DNA from: Saprospiraceae bacterium UBA3362
GTDB taxonomy: Bacteria; Bacteroidota; Bacteroidia; Chitinophagales; Saprospiraceae
Length of the DNA stretch: 36,575 bases
Direction of reading: 5' to 3'
Assembly (NCBI GenBank): GCA_002360455.1
Contig: DEQQ01000075.1
Coordinates: forward strand, 1-36,575
Shown here: positions 8,616-17,175 of the stretch, one piece after another
How positions within the stretch are numbered: position 1 is the stretch's first letter
Layout of the letters: each line of letters opens with the position of its first letter
Notes under the pieces: generated by a model
What the model saw: only the letters and a program-made list of their open reading frames with translations
What the model was told of the DNA's origin: nothing
Databases searched by the model: none
Made by a program: the position numbers and the translations under genes

Positions 8616-8690
8616 GGGTGCTTAGCTCAGTTGGTTTAGAGCGCCGCCTTGACAGGGCGGAGGTCACTGGTTCGAATCCTGTAGCACCCA
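8616..8690 (+). tRNA. tRNA-Val(GAC)
   Basis: 75-nt cloverleaf. The acceptor stem is GGGTGCT with AGCACCC and discriminator A. The anticodon stem CCGCC/GGCGG closes the loop TTGACAG, giving anticodon GAC (Val). The T-loop is TTCGAAT. The 3' CCA is not encoded and must be added after transcription. It lies between pckA and a lipoprotein gene on the same strand. Confidence 0.95.
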
Positions 8691-8722
8691 CTTGAACTTT
8701 CTTTTTATTAATAATGTTATTT

Positions 8723-8740
8723 TAGCTCGTATTTGAGCTA
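8723..8740 (+). other. Small inverted repeat before the lipoprotein start
   Basis: TAGCTC and GAGCTA form a perfect 6-bp stem with a 6-nt loop, ending 8 nt before the ATG at 8749. It has no T tract, so it is a poor terminator. It could be a leader hairpin that limits translation start, or chance. Confidence 0.3.
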
Positions 8741-8748
8741 GGAAAATC

Positions 8749-9312
8749 ATGTCAAAATTTATTGCTTTCACTTTTGTACTGTTGTTTATTTTTTCATGTA
8801 AACAGGAACAGAAAAAGACTGATGAAGATCCCCTTCTAATTGTAGATCAGTTATTCGATGTTCCGTCAAGGAAGAATTTTTTGGATCAAATTCATAAAGA
8901 CGATGCTCATTGGAGAGAATTGTTATTGATTACAGACAGACATATTACCAAAGATTCTCCTCAATATGATAGTTTATTTCAGAATTTAATGAGAACTGAT
9001 GAGCTGAATAAAAAGAAAGTGGAAACTTATCTTAAACGATTTTCTTATCCTGATGTAGATACATTCGGTGTTCAAGCAGCATTAACGCCTTGGTTGGTAA
9101 TGCACCATTTTTATCACGTCCCTACAAAAGAAAGGTACATCCCATTGTTTATGAAAGCCATGCAAGATGGAAATATTACAACGATGGACATGGTTTTCTA
9201 TCTCAATGGAATTTATAATCTTAAAAATAAACATTTGATAGAGTTTTCGGAAAGCTCAACTCCTTCTGAGAAATTAAAAATAGTGATGGATAGTTTGAAG
9301 ATTGTCTTCTAA
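8749..9312 (+). CDS. Small lipoprotein of unknown function
   Basis: 187 residues. A lipoprotein signal peptide ends at F-S-C with the lipidated Cys at residue 17, so the protein is exported and membrane-anchored. The mature part is helical and charged, with no motif I can name. The segment YPDVDTFGVQAALTPWLVMH followed by a Y-I-P-L-F-M-K-A helix is loosely reminiscent of the DUF6624 family (G-W-P...VG...A...W.L.QH), but this is a weak guess. It stands alone between tRNA-Val and the M1 peptidase gene (124-nt gap downstream). A purine-rich AAGGAGG overlaps its stop codon, but no real gene follows it at SD distance. Confidence 0.75.
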   Translation: MSKFIAFTFVLLFIFSCKQEQKKTDEDPLLIVDQLFDVPSRKNFLDQIHKDDAHWRELLLITDRHITKDSPQYDSLFQNLMRTDELNKKKVETYLKRFSYPDVDTFGVQAALTPWLVMHHFYHVPTKERYIPLFMKAMQDGNITTMDMVFYLNGIYNLKNKHLIEFSESSTPSEKLKIVMDSLKIVF

Positions 9313-9436
9313 GGAGGATTTCGTGTGTTGTTAGTTTTATCCTATATAATCGAATTTGCATTTTAAGTTTATAGATTGAATAGAATATTGACTTTTTTTA
9401 CTAAAATTCTTATTGGAAGATAATTAATACTTCTTT

Positions 9437-11308
9437 ATGAAATCAAATTTCTGTGTTCAAAAAATAGTATTGGTATTTGCATTGTTATCAATATTGATTT
9501 GTGCTTTTTCATGCAAGATGGACAAAGTAGGACAGGCTATAGTGGATGATGATCCTCATAGTTATTCAAATCCTAAAGATTGCAAAGTGAACCATCTTTA
9601 TCTTAATCTGATTCTTAATTTTGATCAAAGAGTAATAGAGGGTGTTGCAGAATATACTCTTGCGAAGAGTCACCAAGACAAACTGATATTGGATATAATG
9701 GATATTGATATTGATTCGGTTTATATTGAATCTAATAAATCAAAAGAAATCACAAATTTTCAGATAGGTCAAAAAGACAGCATTCTTGGATCTGCATTAA
9801 CTATAGATCTAAAAAAGGAAACCCAAAAAGTAATAATAAAGTATCGAACTTCTAGAGATGCCATGGCATTGCAATGGTTAGATACTGTTCAGACCGGTTC
9901 TAAGAAAATGCCTTTTTTATTTACTCAAAGTCAAAGCGTTTTTGCTCGTTCTTGGATCCCTTGTCCTGATGGGCCGGGAATAAGATTTACGTATTCAGCA
10001 GATATAAAGGCTCCAGCGGGCATGATGGTAGCTATGAGTTCACAAAACAGTATGCAAATCAAAGATTCCGGTAATTACCATTTTGAGCAAACCATTCCTA
10101 TTCCAGCTTATTTAATTGCATTGGCAGCGGGAGATTTTAAATTTAAGTTTATAGGCAACCAGACCGGCGTTTATGCAGAACCTCATATCATTGATAAGGC
10201 TGCTTATGAATTTGCAGATCTTCAAAAGATGCTGGAAACAGCAGAAAGCCTTTATGGAAAATATCCCTGGGGTCGTTATGATGTTTTAGTTTTACCGGCA
10301 AGCTTTCCATTCGGAGGAATGGAAAACCCTATGCTTACATTTGCCACTCCTACAGTGATTTGTGGAGATCGATCTATGACCTCATTGCTTGCTCATGAAT
10401 TGGCTCATTCATGGTCAGGAAATTTGGTGACCAATGCTACATGGAATGATTTCTGGCTTAACGAAGGATTTACTACCTATTTTGAAAGCAGAATAATGGA
10501 GGCTATTTATGGAAAAGAGTATGCAGATATGTTGAGTCTATTGGGATTTCAAGATTTGAAGAATACCATAAAAGAACATCAAAATGACTCAGCAACATGT
10601 CTTAAGGCCCATTTAGTCAATCCGGAAGATGGGATGAGCGATATTGCTTATGAGAAAGGGAAGCTATTTTTGCGATTTTGTGAAGAGCGATTTGGACGGA
10701 CCAATTGGGATGCTTTTTTAAATCAGTATTTTAGTTCATTTCAGTTTCAATCTATGGATACAGAAAAATTCAGATCTTTTTTACATAAAAATTTAAACCC
10801 TGCCGGAAGCCTTCGTGATACAATAGATCAATGGTTATACAGTCCTGGAATGCCTGAATTTGTACCTGCTTATTCTAATTCGAAATTTAAAAGGGTAGAA
10901 GAAATTATAACTCAATGGCAGAATACAAAGAACAATTCTATTTTGGTTGATCAAAGCTGGTCAACTCATGAGTATTTGCATTTTATCAGACATCTTCCCA
11001 ATAATTTGGATCAGGGAACCATCGAACAGTTGGACCAATTATTGAGTTTGAGTACAAGGAACAACTCTGAGATTAATTTCGCTTGGTATATATTTTCATT
11101 AAAGAATCATTATGTGAAACATGTTGACGGTAAAATAAAAGAATTCCTCCTATCTATTGGGAGAAGAAGATATGTGCTTCCGATTTACGAAGAAATGATC
11201 AAAACGGGTCTTAGGTCCAAAGCCTTGTCTATCTTTCAAGAAGCAAAAACAATGTATCATCCCATCACAAAGAGATCTGTGGCTGCAGCATTTCAAGAAA
11301 AAATATGA
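9437..11308 (+). CDS. Exported M1-family aminopeptidase lipoprotein (LTA4H-like)
   Basis: 623 residues. The signal peptide ends in a lipobox (AFSC, Cys26), so it acts outside the cytoplasm. After an N-terminal beta domain containing the ARSWIPCPDGPGIRFTY block (170-186), the substrate-binding GGMEN is at 293-297. The zinc site follows: H320-E-L-A-H324 with third ligand E343 in WLNEGF. This is the M1 gluzincin pattern, closest to the leukotriene A4 hydrolase/aminopeptidase B branch. The C-terminal third (about 470-623) looks like that branch's helical domain. It should remove N-terminal residues from extracellular or periplasmic peptides. The S46 peptidase gene follows after 60 nt with its own -7-like box, so the two are neighbours in function if not in transcript. 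Confidence 0.95.
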   Translation: MKSNFCVQKIVLVFALLSILICAFSCKMDKVGQAIVDDDPHSYSNPKDCKVNHLYLNLILNFDQRVIEGVAEYTLAKSHQDKLILDIMDIDIDSVYIESNKSKEITNFQIGQKDSILGSALTIDLKKETQKVIIKYRTSRDAMALQWLDTVQTGSKKMPFLFTQSQSVFARSWIPCPDGPGIRFTYSADIKAPAGMMVAMSSQNSMQIKDSGNYHFEQTIPIPAYLIALAAGDFKFKFIGNQTGVYAEPHIIDKAAYEFADLQKMLETAESLYGKYPWGRYDVLVLPASFPFGGMENPMLTFATPTVICGDRSMTSLLAHELAHSWSGNLVTNATWNDFWLNEGFTTYFESRIMEAIYGKEYADMLSLLGFQDLKNTIKEHQNDSATCLKAHLVNPEDGMSDIAYEKGKLFLRFCEERFGRTNWDAFLNQYFSSFQFQSMDTEKFRSFLHKNLNPAGSLRDTIDQWLYSPGMPEFVPAYSNSKFKRVEEIITQWQNTKNNSILVDQSWSTHEYLHFIRHLPNNLDQGTIEQLDQLLSLSTRNNSEINFAWYIFSLKNHYVKHVDGKIKEFLLSIGRRRYVLPIYEEMIKTGLRSKALSIFQEAKTMYHPITKRSVAAAFQEKI

Positions 11309-11325
11309 TGTTGATAAATCTTAAC

Positions 11326-11333
11326 TAATTTTG
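11326..11333 (+). promoter_or_regulatory. Candidate -7 promoter box for the S46 peptidase gene
   Basis: TAATTTTG fits TAnnTTTG, 36 nt before the ATG at 11369. A TTG at 11311-11313 is too close to be a good -33 element. Confidence 0.35.
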
Positions 11334-11368
11334 CAGCAATAAAATTTTTAAAAATTATATTAAATAAA

Positions 11369-13429
11369 ATGAAAAAGTTATTGGTTATTTTAGGTATTGG
11401 ATTGACATTCAATATATTAGCTCAAACAGATCTTTCCAAACCTCAGCGATTTGATTACGGTAAGATGTGGACCTTTGAGAATCCTCCCAAAGCATGGTTT
11501 AAAGAAGCTTATGGATTTGAGCCAGGAGATGATTGGTTTGAGGATGTAAGAAAATCTTCTTTGAGGTTTGCTTCCTGGTGTTCAGCTTCCTTTGTTTCTC
11601 CTAATGGTTTGATCATGACCAACCATCATTGTTCTAGAGATGTTGTAACCCCTCTTCAAAAAGAAGGAGATGACTTTGAGAAAAATGGTTTTTATGCAGC
11701 CACATTGGAGGATGAGCGTAAAGCCGAAGGCTTGTTTGTTGAACAACTAATCATGACCGAAGATATATCTTCTAAAGTATTGGCTCAAATGGACAAAGCC
11801 AAAGACGACACAGAACGTGCATTATTCAGAGATAGTGCATTGGCTCAAATTAATAGAGAGTATGCCATGAAAGAAGGTTGGCAAGGATTGAGATTACAAA
11901 CGGTTTCTTTCTATAGTGGCGGTAAGTTTTCGTTGTATGGGTATAAGCGATATTCGGACATTCGTTTGGTTTTTATTCCTGAGGCTCAATTGGGATTTTT
12001 TGGTGGAGATCCTGATAATTTTACTTTTCCTAGATACAATTTAGATTGTACATTTTGGAGAGCCTATGATGAAAATGGTAAACCAGTAAACACTGCTTCT
12101 CATTATTTTAAATTCAATACAGATGGTGCAAAAGAAGGTGAACCTGTATTCGTAATTGGAAATCCTGGTTCTACTGAACGATACCGAACTACAAAGCAAT
12201 TGGAATATGATAGAGACATTAGATTTCCTGCGCAAATTGCATTGTTAACGAATAGACACGATGCCATGCAAAGAGAGTATGATAAAAATCCAAATGTTGA
12301 TTTGCTAAATGATATTTTTGGTTTGTCAAACAGTATGAAAGCATTCAATGGAATTCTTGGAGGATTGAAAAATCCTGCACTTATGGCTCGTAAAAAAGCA
12401 ACTGAAGATGAAATAAGATCTAAGACCAAATTAAAAGGTGAAGATCCTTGGAATGAAATTGAAAAAGTGTTTTCCCAGATTAGAAAATATGGCCCCTCAA
12501 CAACCTTAGCAGGTCCCGGTGGAATAAAAGGTTCTGTAGTTAATTTAATGTATGCCTTGACAAAATATGAGGCTGCATTGGATAAGCCAAATAATGCTGC
12601 AGCTTTAGATAAAATAAAAGCTGAAATTAAAGAATTGGCAAAGTCGATCAACACCCCAAAGGAGAAAGAATATTTTGCAATGTATTTATCCGAACTGAAG
12701 CAATTTGAACATCCGGATTTTAAATATATTGATAAAGTGTTGGATGGCAAGTCTCCACAGGCAAGAGCAGAGAGAATAATTGATAAAACTGATCTTACAA
12801 ATGAGAAAGATTTAGAAAAGTTATTCGAAAAATCGGCTGATAAATTTAAAAAATACGATGACCCGTTATTAGATGTAGCTCGGATCATTTGCCCTAAATA
12901 TAACGAAGCAGTAAACGCTTTCCAATCCAGTACTCCAAGAAGAAGAGCATTGGAAGCTAAAATAGCCAACAACGTATTCAACGTAAAAGGAACAAATCTT
13001 CCTCCTGATGCAAGTTTTACATTAAGAATATCGGATGGAGTAGTGAAGTCATATAACTACAACGGCACAATAGCGCCGATAAAAACAACTTATTACGGAA
13101 TGTATGACAGATATCACTCATTCGATGGCAAATATCCATTTAGTCTTCCTGCAAGATGGAATAACCCGCCACAAGAGCTGCTTCAAGCTCCAATGAATTT
13201 TATCTCTACAAACGATATTATAGGAGGTAATTCAGGTAGTCCAATAATCAATTCTAAGAAAGAAGCTGTAGGTTTGATTTTTGATGGCAATATTGAATCA
13301 TTGCCCGGCAATTTCATTTTTGATGAGACTGCAAATCGCGCTGTTTCAGTTCATGCCGGAGGAATGTATGCTGCAATAAAATACATCTATCGTGCAGATC
13401 GTTTAGCTAGTGAATTAAGTGGAAAATAA
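11369..13429 (+). CDS. Family S46 dipeptidyl-peptidase, DPP7-type
   Basis: 686 residues with a Sec signal peptide ending at AQ (about residue 19). The S46 chymotrypsin-like catalytic set is complete: His in TNHHC (86-87), Asp226 in the RYNLDCTFWR segment, and Ser622 in GGNSGSP. Residue 640, 18 after the catalytic Ser, is Gly in FDGN. In Porphyromonas DPP7 this position is Gly and in DPP11 it is Arg, so hydrophobic P1 preference (DPP7) is predicted rather than Asp/Glu (DPP11). It would cut dipeptides from oligopeptides in the periplasm, supplying peptide-grown cells. The family is well established in Bacteroidota. The next lipoprotein gene follows with no gap (2 nt from its ATG). Confidence 0.96.
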   Translation: MKKLLVILGIGLTFNILAQTDLSKPQRFDYGKMWTFENPPKAWFKEAYGFEPGDDWFEDVRKSSLRFASWCSASFVSPNGLIMTNHHCSRDVVTPLQKEGDDFEKNGFYAATLEDERKAEGLFVEQLIMTEDISSKVLAQMDKAKDDTERALFRDSALAQINREYAMKEGWQGLRLQTVSFYSGGKFSLYGYKRYSDIRLVFIPEAQLGFFGGDPDNFTFPRYNLDCTFWRAYDENGKPVNTASHYFKFNTDGAKEGEPVFVIGNPGSTERYRTTKQLEYDRDIRFPAQIALLTNRHDAMQREYDKNPNVDLLNDIFGLSNSMKAFNGILGGLKNPALMARKKATEDEIRSKTKLKGEDPWNEIEKVFSQIRKYGPSTTLAGPGGIKGSVVNLMYALTKYEAALDKPNNAAALDKIKAEIKELAKSINTPKEKEYFAMYLSELKQFEHPDFKYIDKVLDGKSPQARAERIIDKTDLTNEKDLEKLFEKSADKFKKYDDPLLDVARIICPKYNEAVNAFQSSTPRRRALEAKIANNVFNVKGTNLPPDASFTLRISDGVVKSYNYNGTIAPIKTTYYGMYDRYHSFDGKYPFSLPARWNNPPQELLQAPMNFISTNDIIGGNSGSPIINSKKEAVGLIFDGNIESLPGNFIFDETANRAVSVHAGGMYAAIKYIYRADRLASELSGK

Positions 13430-13430
13430 A

Positions 13431-13871
13431 ATGCAAAGAATTATGAAATTTATTTTTAATATTCTAGTAGTTATCTTGTTTATTGGAATTGGTTGTACTC
13501 CAAAACAAACTTCAATAAAGGGATTGGCAGGATTACTTGCAACAAAAGATTGTAAAGGCAGTTGTGCAAAAATAATGGCTTGTGAAGGCAAGGAAAAAAC
13601 AATTGAAATGCAATTGGTAGGCGACAATATCTTGATCTCCGGTAATACTCTATTTGTAAGAGATCCGGATAATTATGAATATACATTGCGTATTGATTTT
13701 GGAGAAAATATTCCTCAAGATAGTTATGCTGATGCTAAGAATTTGAAATATAAAAGAATGATTGTAACCGGAACTATTGAAGGTTATGACATGTATGTTC
13801 ATGAAAAATGTGTCCGCTCTTATATTGTGAAAGTTGTAAAGCAGGAAAATTTTAAACTAATGGAGAACTAA
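13431..13871 (+). CDS. Small lipoprotein downstream of the S46 peptidase
   Basis: I do not recognise this protein. The frame is open from a GTG at 13419 inside the S46 gene, but ATGs at 13431 (146 residues) and 13443 both give a better signal peptide. A hydrophobic stretch ends in a lipobox G-I-G-C (Cys22 from the 13431 start), so it is probably a lipoprotein. The mature part has an early pair of Cys residues (DCKGSC), then beta-rich sequence with VGDNILISGNTLF and YKRMIVTGTIEGYD, which could be a small barrel, and a late Cys (EKCVRSY). The start 2 nt after the S46 stop implies co-translation and possibly a shared periplasmic role. A bidirectional hairpin follows at 13892. Confidence 0.75.
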   Translation: MQRIMKFIFNILVVILFIGIGCTPKQTSIKGLAGLLATKDCKGSCAKIMACEGKEKTIEMQLVGDNILISGNTLFVRDPDNYEYTLRIDFGENIPQDSYADAKNLKYKRMIVTGTIEGYDMYVHEKCVRSYIVKVVKQENFKLMEN

Positions 13872-13891
13872 AAATGACATAAGTTTAATAT

Positions 13892-13923
13892 AAAAAAGGC
13901 AGGAAGAAATTTCTGCCTTTTTT
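13892..13923. terminator. Bidirectional Rho-independent terminator
   Basis: AAAAAAGGCAG (13892-13902) pairs with CTGCCTTTTTT (13913-13923), and three further inner pairs close a GAAA tetraloop. A/T tracts on both sides let it work on either strand, between the convergent S46/lipoprotein and msrA-msrB transcripts. Confidence 0.85.
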
Positions 13924-14017
13924 ATTGTTTTACTTTGTATAATCAATTTGCTTTTTCGTTTTTAGTAAGTAGAATTCATCTCTATAGTTAAAATAAAAAG
14001 AACTATACCAAAATTCT

Positions 14018-14395
14018 TCAGCTATTGGAATCAGAATCTTTAAATACTAAAGAAATAGAATTAACACAATGTCTTGTATTTTTTGACGTAAATCCTTCTC
14101 CTTGGAATACATGTCCAAGGTGACCGCCACAATAATTGCACACGATTTCTGTTCTCAATCCATCTGCATCCGGTATTCTTTTAATAGCGCCTGGCAGCTC
14201 ATCATCAAAGGAAGGCCAGCCACAATGGGAGTCAAATTTATCGCTCGAAGAATAAAGTGGTTTGTCACATTGTTTGCAATGATAAATACCGTTTCCTTTA
14301 TATGAAGTGTATTCTCCCTTGAAAGGCATTTCAGTGCCTTTATGCAAAATAACATATTCTTCTTCTTTGCTTAATTTTCTGAATGCATCAGACAT
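14018..14395 (-). CDS. msrB: Peptide-methionine (R)-S-oxide reductase
   Basis: 125 residues, the usual single-domain MsrB size, reducing the R epimer of methionine sulfoxide in proteins with thioredoxin as donor. The structural zinc site is formed by C40/C43 (HCKQCD) and C86/C89 (CNYC). The SHCGWPSF segment is at 56-63, and the catalytic Cys110 lies in RHCVNSISL. There is no signal peptide, so the protein should be cytoplasmic, unlike the MsrA encoded just upstream, whose lipobox predicts export. The gene starts 3 nt after the msrA stop, so the two form one operon. The bidirectional terminator at 13892-13923 lies about 95 nt downstream. Confidence 0.96.
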   Translation of the reverse strand: MSDAFRKLSKEEEYVILHKGTEMPFKGEYTSYKGNGIYHCKQCDKPLYSSSDKFDSHCGWPSFDDELPGAIKRIPDADGLRTEIVCNYCGGHLGHVFQGEGFTSKNTRHCVNSISLVFKDSDSNS

Positions 14396-14398
14396 AAG

Positions 14399-15076
14399 TT
14401 AGTTTGATTTAAGTTTAGCTGCAAACTTCTGCCTCATTTTTAATACCTTAGGCAAAATAACGATTTGGCAATAACCTTCAGATCCATTGTCTTTGAAATA
14501 GTTTTGATGATAATTTTCTGCAGGATAAAAAGTTTTTGCTTGAGTAATTTCGGTCACAATAGGGTCATCCCATATTGTTGGTGCCATAGAATTTTTTGAT
14601 TCCTCTGCTTGTAATTTCTGTTCATTGGAAGTGTAAAATATTGCGGATCTATACTGAGTTCCCCTGTCTGCACCTTGACGGTTCAACGTAGTGGGATCGT
14701 GGGTTGTCCAAAAGATTTCCAAAAGCTCATTAAAACTTATGACTGCAGGATCAAAGACGATTAAACAGGCTTCCGCATGACCTGTATTTCCTGTGCAAAC
14801 CTCTTTATATGAGGGATTTTCTTTGTCACCGCCGATATACCCGGAAACTACTTTGTTCACTCCTTTGAGGTCTTGAAAAACAGCCTCAACGCACCAAAAA
14901 CAACCTGCTGCTAATATGGCAGTATCTGTTTTACCTTGCAATTCTGTAGTTGTATTTTTTGGCTCTTGATTCATTTCATTTTGGGTAATATTATTTTTCG
15001 TTGCAGACGTGCTGCTGTTACAAGCATTGAGACTGATAAGAATGCATATACAATTCAATATAGATTTCATGAACAT
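14399..15076 (-). CDS. msrA: Peptide-methionine (S)-S-oxide reductase, predicted lipoprotein
   Basis: 225 residues. MsrA catalytic motif GCFWC (58-62) with nucleophile Cys59, followed by EAVF, the YIGG segment, GHAEACLIVFDP and the YHQNYF motif near the C-terminus. An N-terminal extension of about 50 residues includes a hydrophobic stretch ending in S-L-N-A-C (Cys19), a lipobox, then a Ser/Asn/Thr-rich linker. This predicts an envelope-anchored MsrA repairing S-methionine sulfoxide in exported proteins. Starts at 15076 or 15070 (Met3) are both possible; the second gives a more standard signal peptide. It is operonic with msrB, 3 nt downstream. An exported reductase needs an envelope thiol donor, and I see no candidate for that here. 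Confidence 0.95.
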   Translation of the reverse strand: MFMKSILNCICILISLNACNSSTSATKNNITQNEMNQEPKNTTTELQGKTDTAILAAGCFWCVEAVFQDLKGVNKVVSGYIGGDKENPSYKEVCTGNTGHAEACLIVFDPAVISFNELLEIFWTTHDPTTLNRQGADRGTQYRSAIFYTSNEQKLQAEESKNSMAPTIWDDPIVTEITQAKTFYPAENYHQNYFKDNGSEGYCQIVILPKVLKMRQKFAAKLKSN

Positions 15077-15214
15077 ATCAACAAAGTAACTTCTTTAGAG
15101 TTCATTCTGTACTAACATCAGATTTTATAGACGATAATAGGTTAATACTTTTTGTTATATGAATTATATTGTTAATGTAACGATAATTCAAATATGATCT
15201 TCTAAGAATTAGTT

Positions 15215-15222
15215 TATCTTTG
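15215..15222 (+). promoter_or_regulatory. Candidate -7 promoter box for tRNA-fMet
   Basis: TATCTTTG fits TAnnTTTG and lies 38 nt upstream of the tRNA 5' end, in the divergent space between msrA and the tRNA. No clear -33 TTG is visible. Confidence 0.4.
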
Positions 15223-15260
15223 CGTGGTCACAGAAAATGTTTGTGATTAATTTATTAGAT

Positions 15261-15333
<73 letters not shown>

Positions 15334-15341
15334 CACTTCCT

Positions 15342-15372
15342 AAAAGCCTTGCATTGTATGTGAGGCTTTTTT
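15342..15372. terminator. Terminator shared by tRNA-fMet and the convergent lipoprotein gene
   Basis: AAAAGCCT (15342-15349) and AGGCTTTT (15363-15370) form an 8-bp stem with a 13-nt loop and a T run on the plus strand. It starts 8 nt after the tRNA. The TAA of the minus-strand gene (15371-15373) lies at its edge, so it probably ends both transcripts. Confidence 0.75.
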
Positions 15373-15868
15373 AATTACACAATAAGCCTATTTTTGGTGT
15401 GATTATTCGATTGCTTACATGATCGCTTCTATCCTTTAAGTAAATTTCATAAGAAATTGAATCCATTCCATTGACCGGAACACAGGGAGGTGTGTTTTCG
15501 AGCAAGCAACAACTGGTATATATTAAAATTCGCATAGTGCCTTGGATTGGCTTTCCATTAGAATTTGGAAGCTCCGGAAGTTTATAGCTGTCTTGTATTA
15601 GTTGAGTTCTCCGATCAATAATCACCAGATCTCGATCACTACTGCTGTTAGAAAAAGATAAATCTCCGTCGCCATCTTCAAATTCTAATTCTATATAAAT
15701 AGAATCTTGATTAAAGCTGCCTTGTTGCATTTTGGTTTTAGAAAGGGAAACGAAATTTATTCTAGGGATAATAGAAATAGTGTCATTGTTGTTGCAGGAG
15801 AATATTAGTGCTACAAAAACTAAAGCTAAAGTTGTCGTGACTTTAGTATGTAAAAAATTAATTTTCAA
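15371..15868 (-). CDS. Lipoprotein of unknown function, last gene of the M28-rarA run
   Basis: 165 residues. The signal peptide ends at LIFSC (Cys25), so it is predicted to be a lipoprotein. The mature protein looks beta-rich, with an acidic EFEDGDGDLSF segment (about 62-72) that resembles a calcium-binding loop in small Bacteroidota surface lipoproteins, and two later Cys-containing stretches (TSCCLLE, PPCVP). I cannot name the family. It follows rarA by 41 nt on the same strand and closes the run that starts at 21724. Its stop codon overlaps the terminator shared with tRNA-fMet. A functional link with rarA is not implied. Confidence 0.75.
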   Translation of the reverse strand: MKINFLHTKVTTTLALVFVALIFSCNNNDTISIIPRINFVSLSKTKMQQGSFNQDSIYIELEFEDGDGDLSFSNSSSDRDLVIIDRRTQLIQDSYKLPELPNSNGKPIQGTMRILIYTSCCLLENTPPCVPVNGMDSISYEIYLKDRSDHVSNRIITPKIGLLCN

Positions 15869-15909
15869 TTGATCTTAACTATTTTATTTAGTGATATAAT
15901 CTTATTCAT

Positions 15910-17172
15910 TCATTTGTATTTGTTCCATCTTTTTTGGAGAAATTCATTAAACTTATCTTCTATGGCGTTCGATTTGGGTTGGTAGAAAATACAATCAGTC
16001 ATGCCATCAGGCAAATATTGTTGGTTAGAAAATTCATTTTCATATTGATGAGAATATTGATAATCTTTGCCATAGTTAAGCTGCTTCATCAAATTAGTGG
16101 GAGCATTTCTTAAGTGTAAAGGCACCGGTAAGTGGCTGTATTCCCTGGCTGTTTCAAAGGCCTTTTCAATTGCCATGTAAGCTGAGTTGGACTTGGGAGA
16201 ACATGATAAATAGATACACAGTTCGGATAATAATATTCTTGATTCCGGCCAGCCAATCCTGTCAACTGCTGCTGCAGTCGCCTCGGCCAATAACAAGGCA
16301 TTAGGATTTGCAAGTCCAATGTCTTCTGCTGCGAGAATTAGCAATCTTCTCACTATAAATCGAACTTCTTCTCCACCCAATATCATTCTTGCCATCCAAT
16401 AAAGCGCTGCATTGGGATCAGAACCTCTGACAGATTTTATCATAGCAGAGATTAAATCATAGTGTTGCTCTCCGTTCTTATCGTACAATGCAATATTCTG
16501 TTGGACTAGTTGTGTTATTAACCGGTTAGTGATTTCAATTTCAGCGTTATTCATTGTGCCAACCATTTCCATGATGTTGCAAAGTTTTCTTGCATCCCCG
16601 TTAGATAATTTTATTAATGCCTCGGTTTCATTGATTCGAATGGTTTTATTTCTGAATAACTCGTCTTTTGAAATGATCTTATATATTAATTGAATAAGAT
16701 CATTTGAGTCAATTTCTTTGAGAACATAAACCTGAGATCTTGAAAGCAAGGCAGAATTTACCTCAAAGGATGGGTTTTCGGTTGTGGCTCCTATAAGAAT
16801 AATTATTCCTTTTTCTACAGCCGCCAATAAGGCATCTTGCTGGGACTTATTGAATCTGTGAATTTCATCAATAAACAATACAGCCGATCCGTGATTCATG
16901 AATCTTTGTGATTCTGCTTTTTGAATCATTTCTCGCACATCTTTGACTCCTGCGGAGACAGCACTCAGATTGTAAAATGGGCGATTACAATGCAGTGCAA
17001 TTATTTGTGCTAAACTGGTTTTTCCAACTCCCGGAGGGCCCCAAAAAATCATTGAGTGGATATGTGATTGCTCTATCTGTGACCTTAGTATGGCATCTTT
17101 ACCCACTAAGTGAGTTTGACCGACAAAATCATCAAAAGATTTTGGGCGCATTCGCTCTGCCAGAGGGATCAT
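15910..17172 (-). CDS. rarA: Replication-associated recombination protein A (AAA+ ATPase)
   Basis: 420 residues, typical for RarA/MgsA (eukaryotic WRNIP1 relative). It starts with the family signature PLAERMRPKSFDDFVGQ. Walker A is GPPGVGKT at 45-52 and Walker B is FIDEIHRF around 100-107, followed by the sensor-1 stretch IGATTENPSFEVN. The C-terminal half has the clamp-loader-like RarA domain, including GSDPNAALYWMARM. RarA is a tetrameric ATPase that acts at stalled or gapped replication forks. Its start lies 3 nt after the sppA stop, so they are co-transcribed. Nothing unusual is visible. Confidence 0.97.
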   Translation of the reverse strand: MIPLAERMRPKSFDDFVGQTHLVGKDAILRSQIEQSHIHSMIFWGPPGVGKTSLAQIIALHCNRPFYNLSAVSAGVKDVREMIQKAESQRFMNHGSAVLFIDEIHRFNKSQQDALLAAVEKGIIILIGATTENPSFEVNSALLSRSQVYVLKEIDSNDLIQLIYKIISKDELFRNKTIRINETEALIKLSNGDARKLCNIMEMVGTMNNAEIEITNRLITQLVQQNIALYDKNGEQHYDLISAMIKSVRGSDPNAALYWMARMILGGEEVRFIVRRLLILAAEDIGLANPNALLLAEATAAAVDRIGWPESRILLSELCIYLSCSPKSNSAYMAIEKAFETAREYSHLPVPLHLRNAPTNLMKQLNYGKDYQYSHQYENEFSNQQYLPDGMTDCIFYQPKSNAIEDKFNEFLQKRWNKYK

Positions 17173-17175
17173 TCT

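Noticed and set aside
9311..9335. Strong AAGGAGG followed by GTG TGT TGT TAG
   Set aside because: The frame is three codons long, overlaps the previous stop, and Bacteroidota rarely rely on Shine-Dalgarno pairing; likely chance.
12103..12981. 292-codon open frame on the minus strand inside the S46 peptidase gene
   Set aside because: The plus-strand protein is an unmistakable S46 peptidase across this stretch; the antisense frame is hydrophobic low-complexity sequence with no domain, typical of the reverse of AAA/GAA-rich coding DNA.
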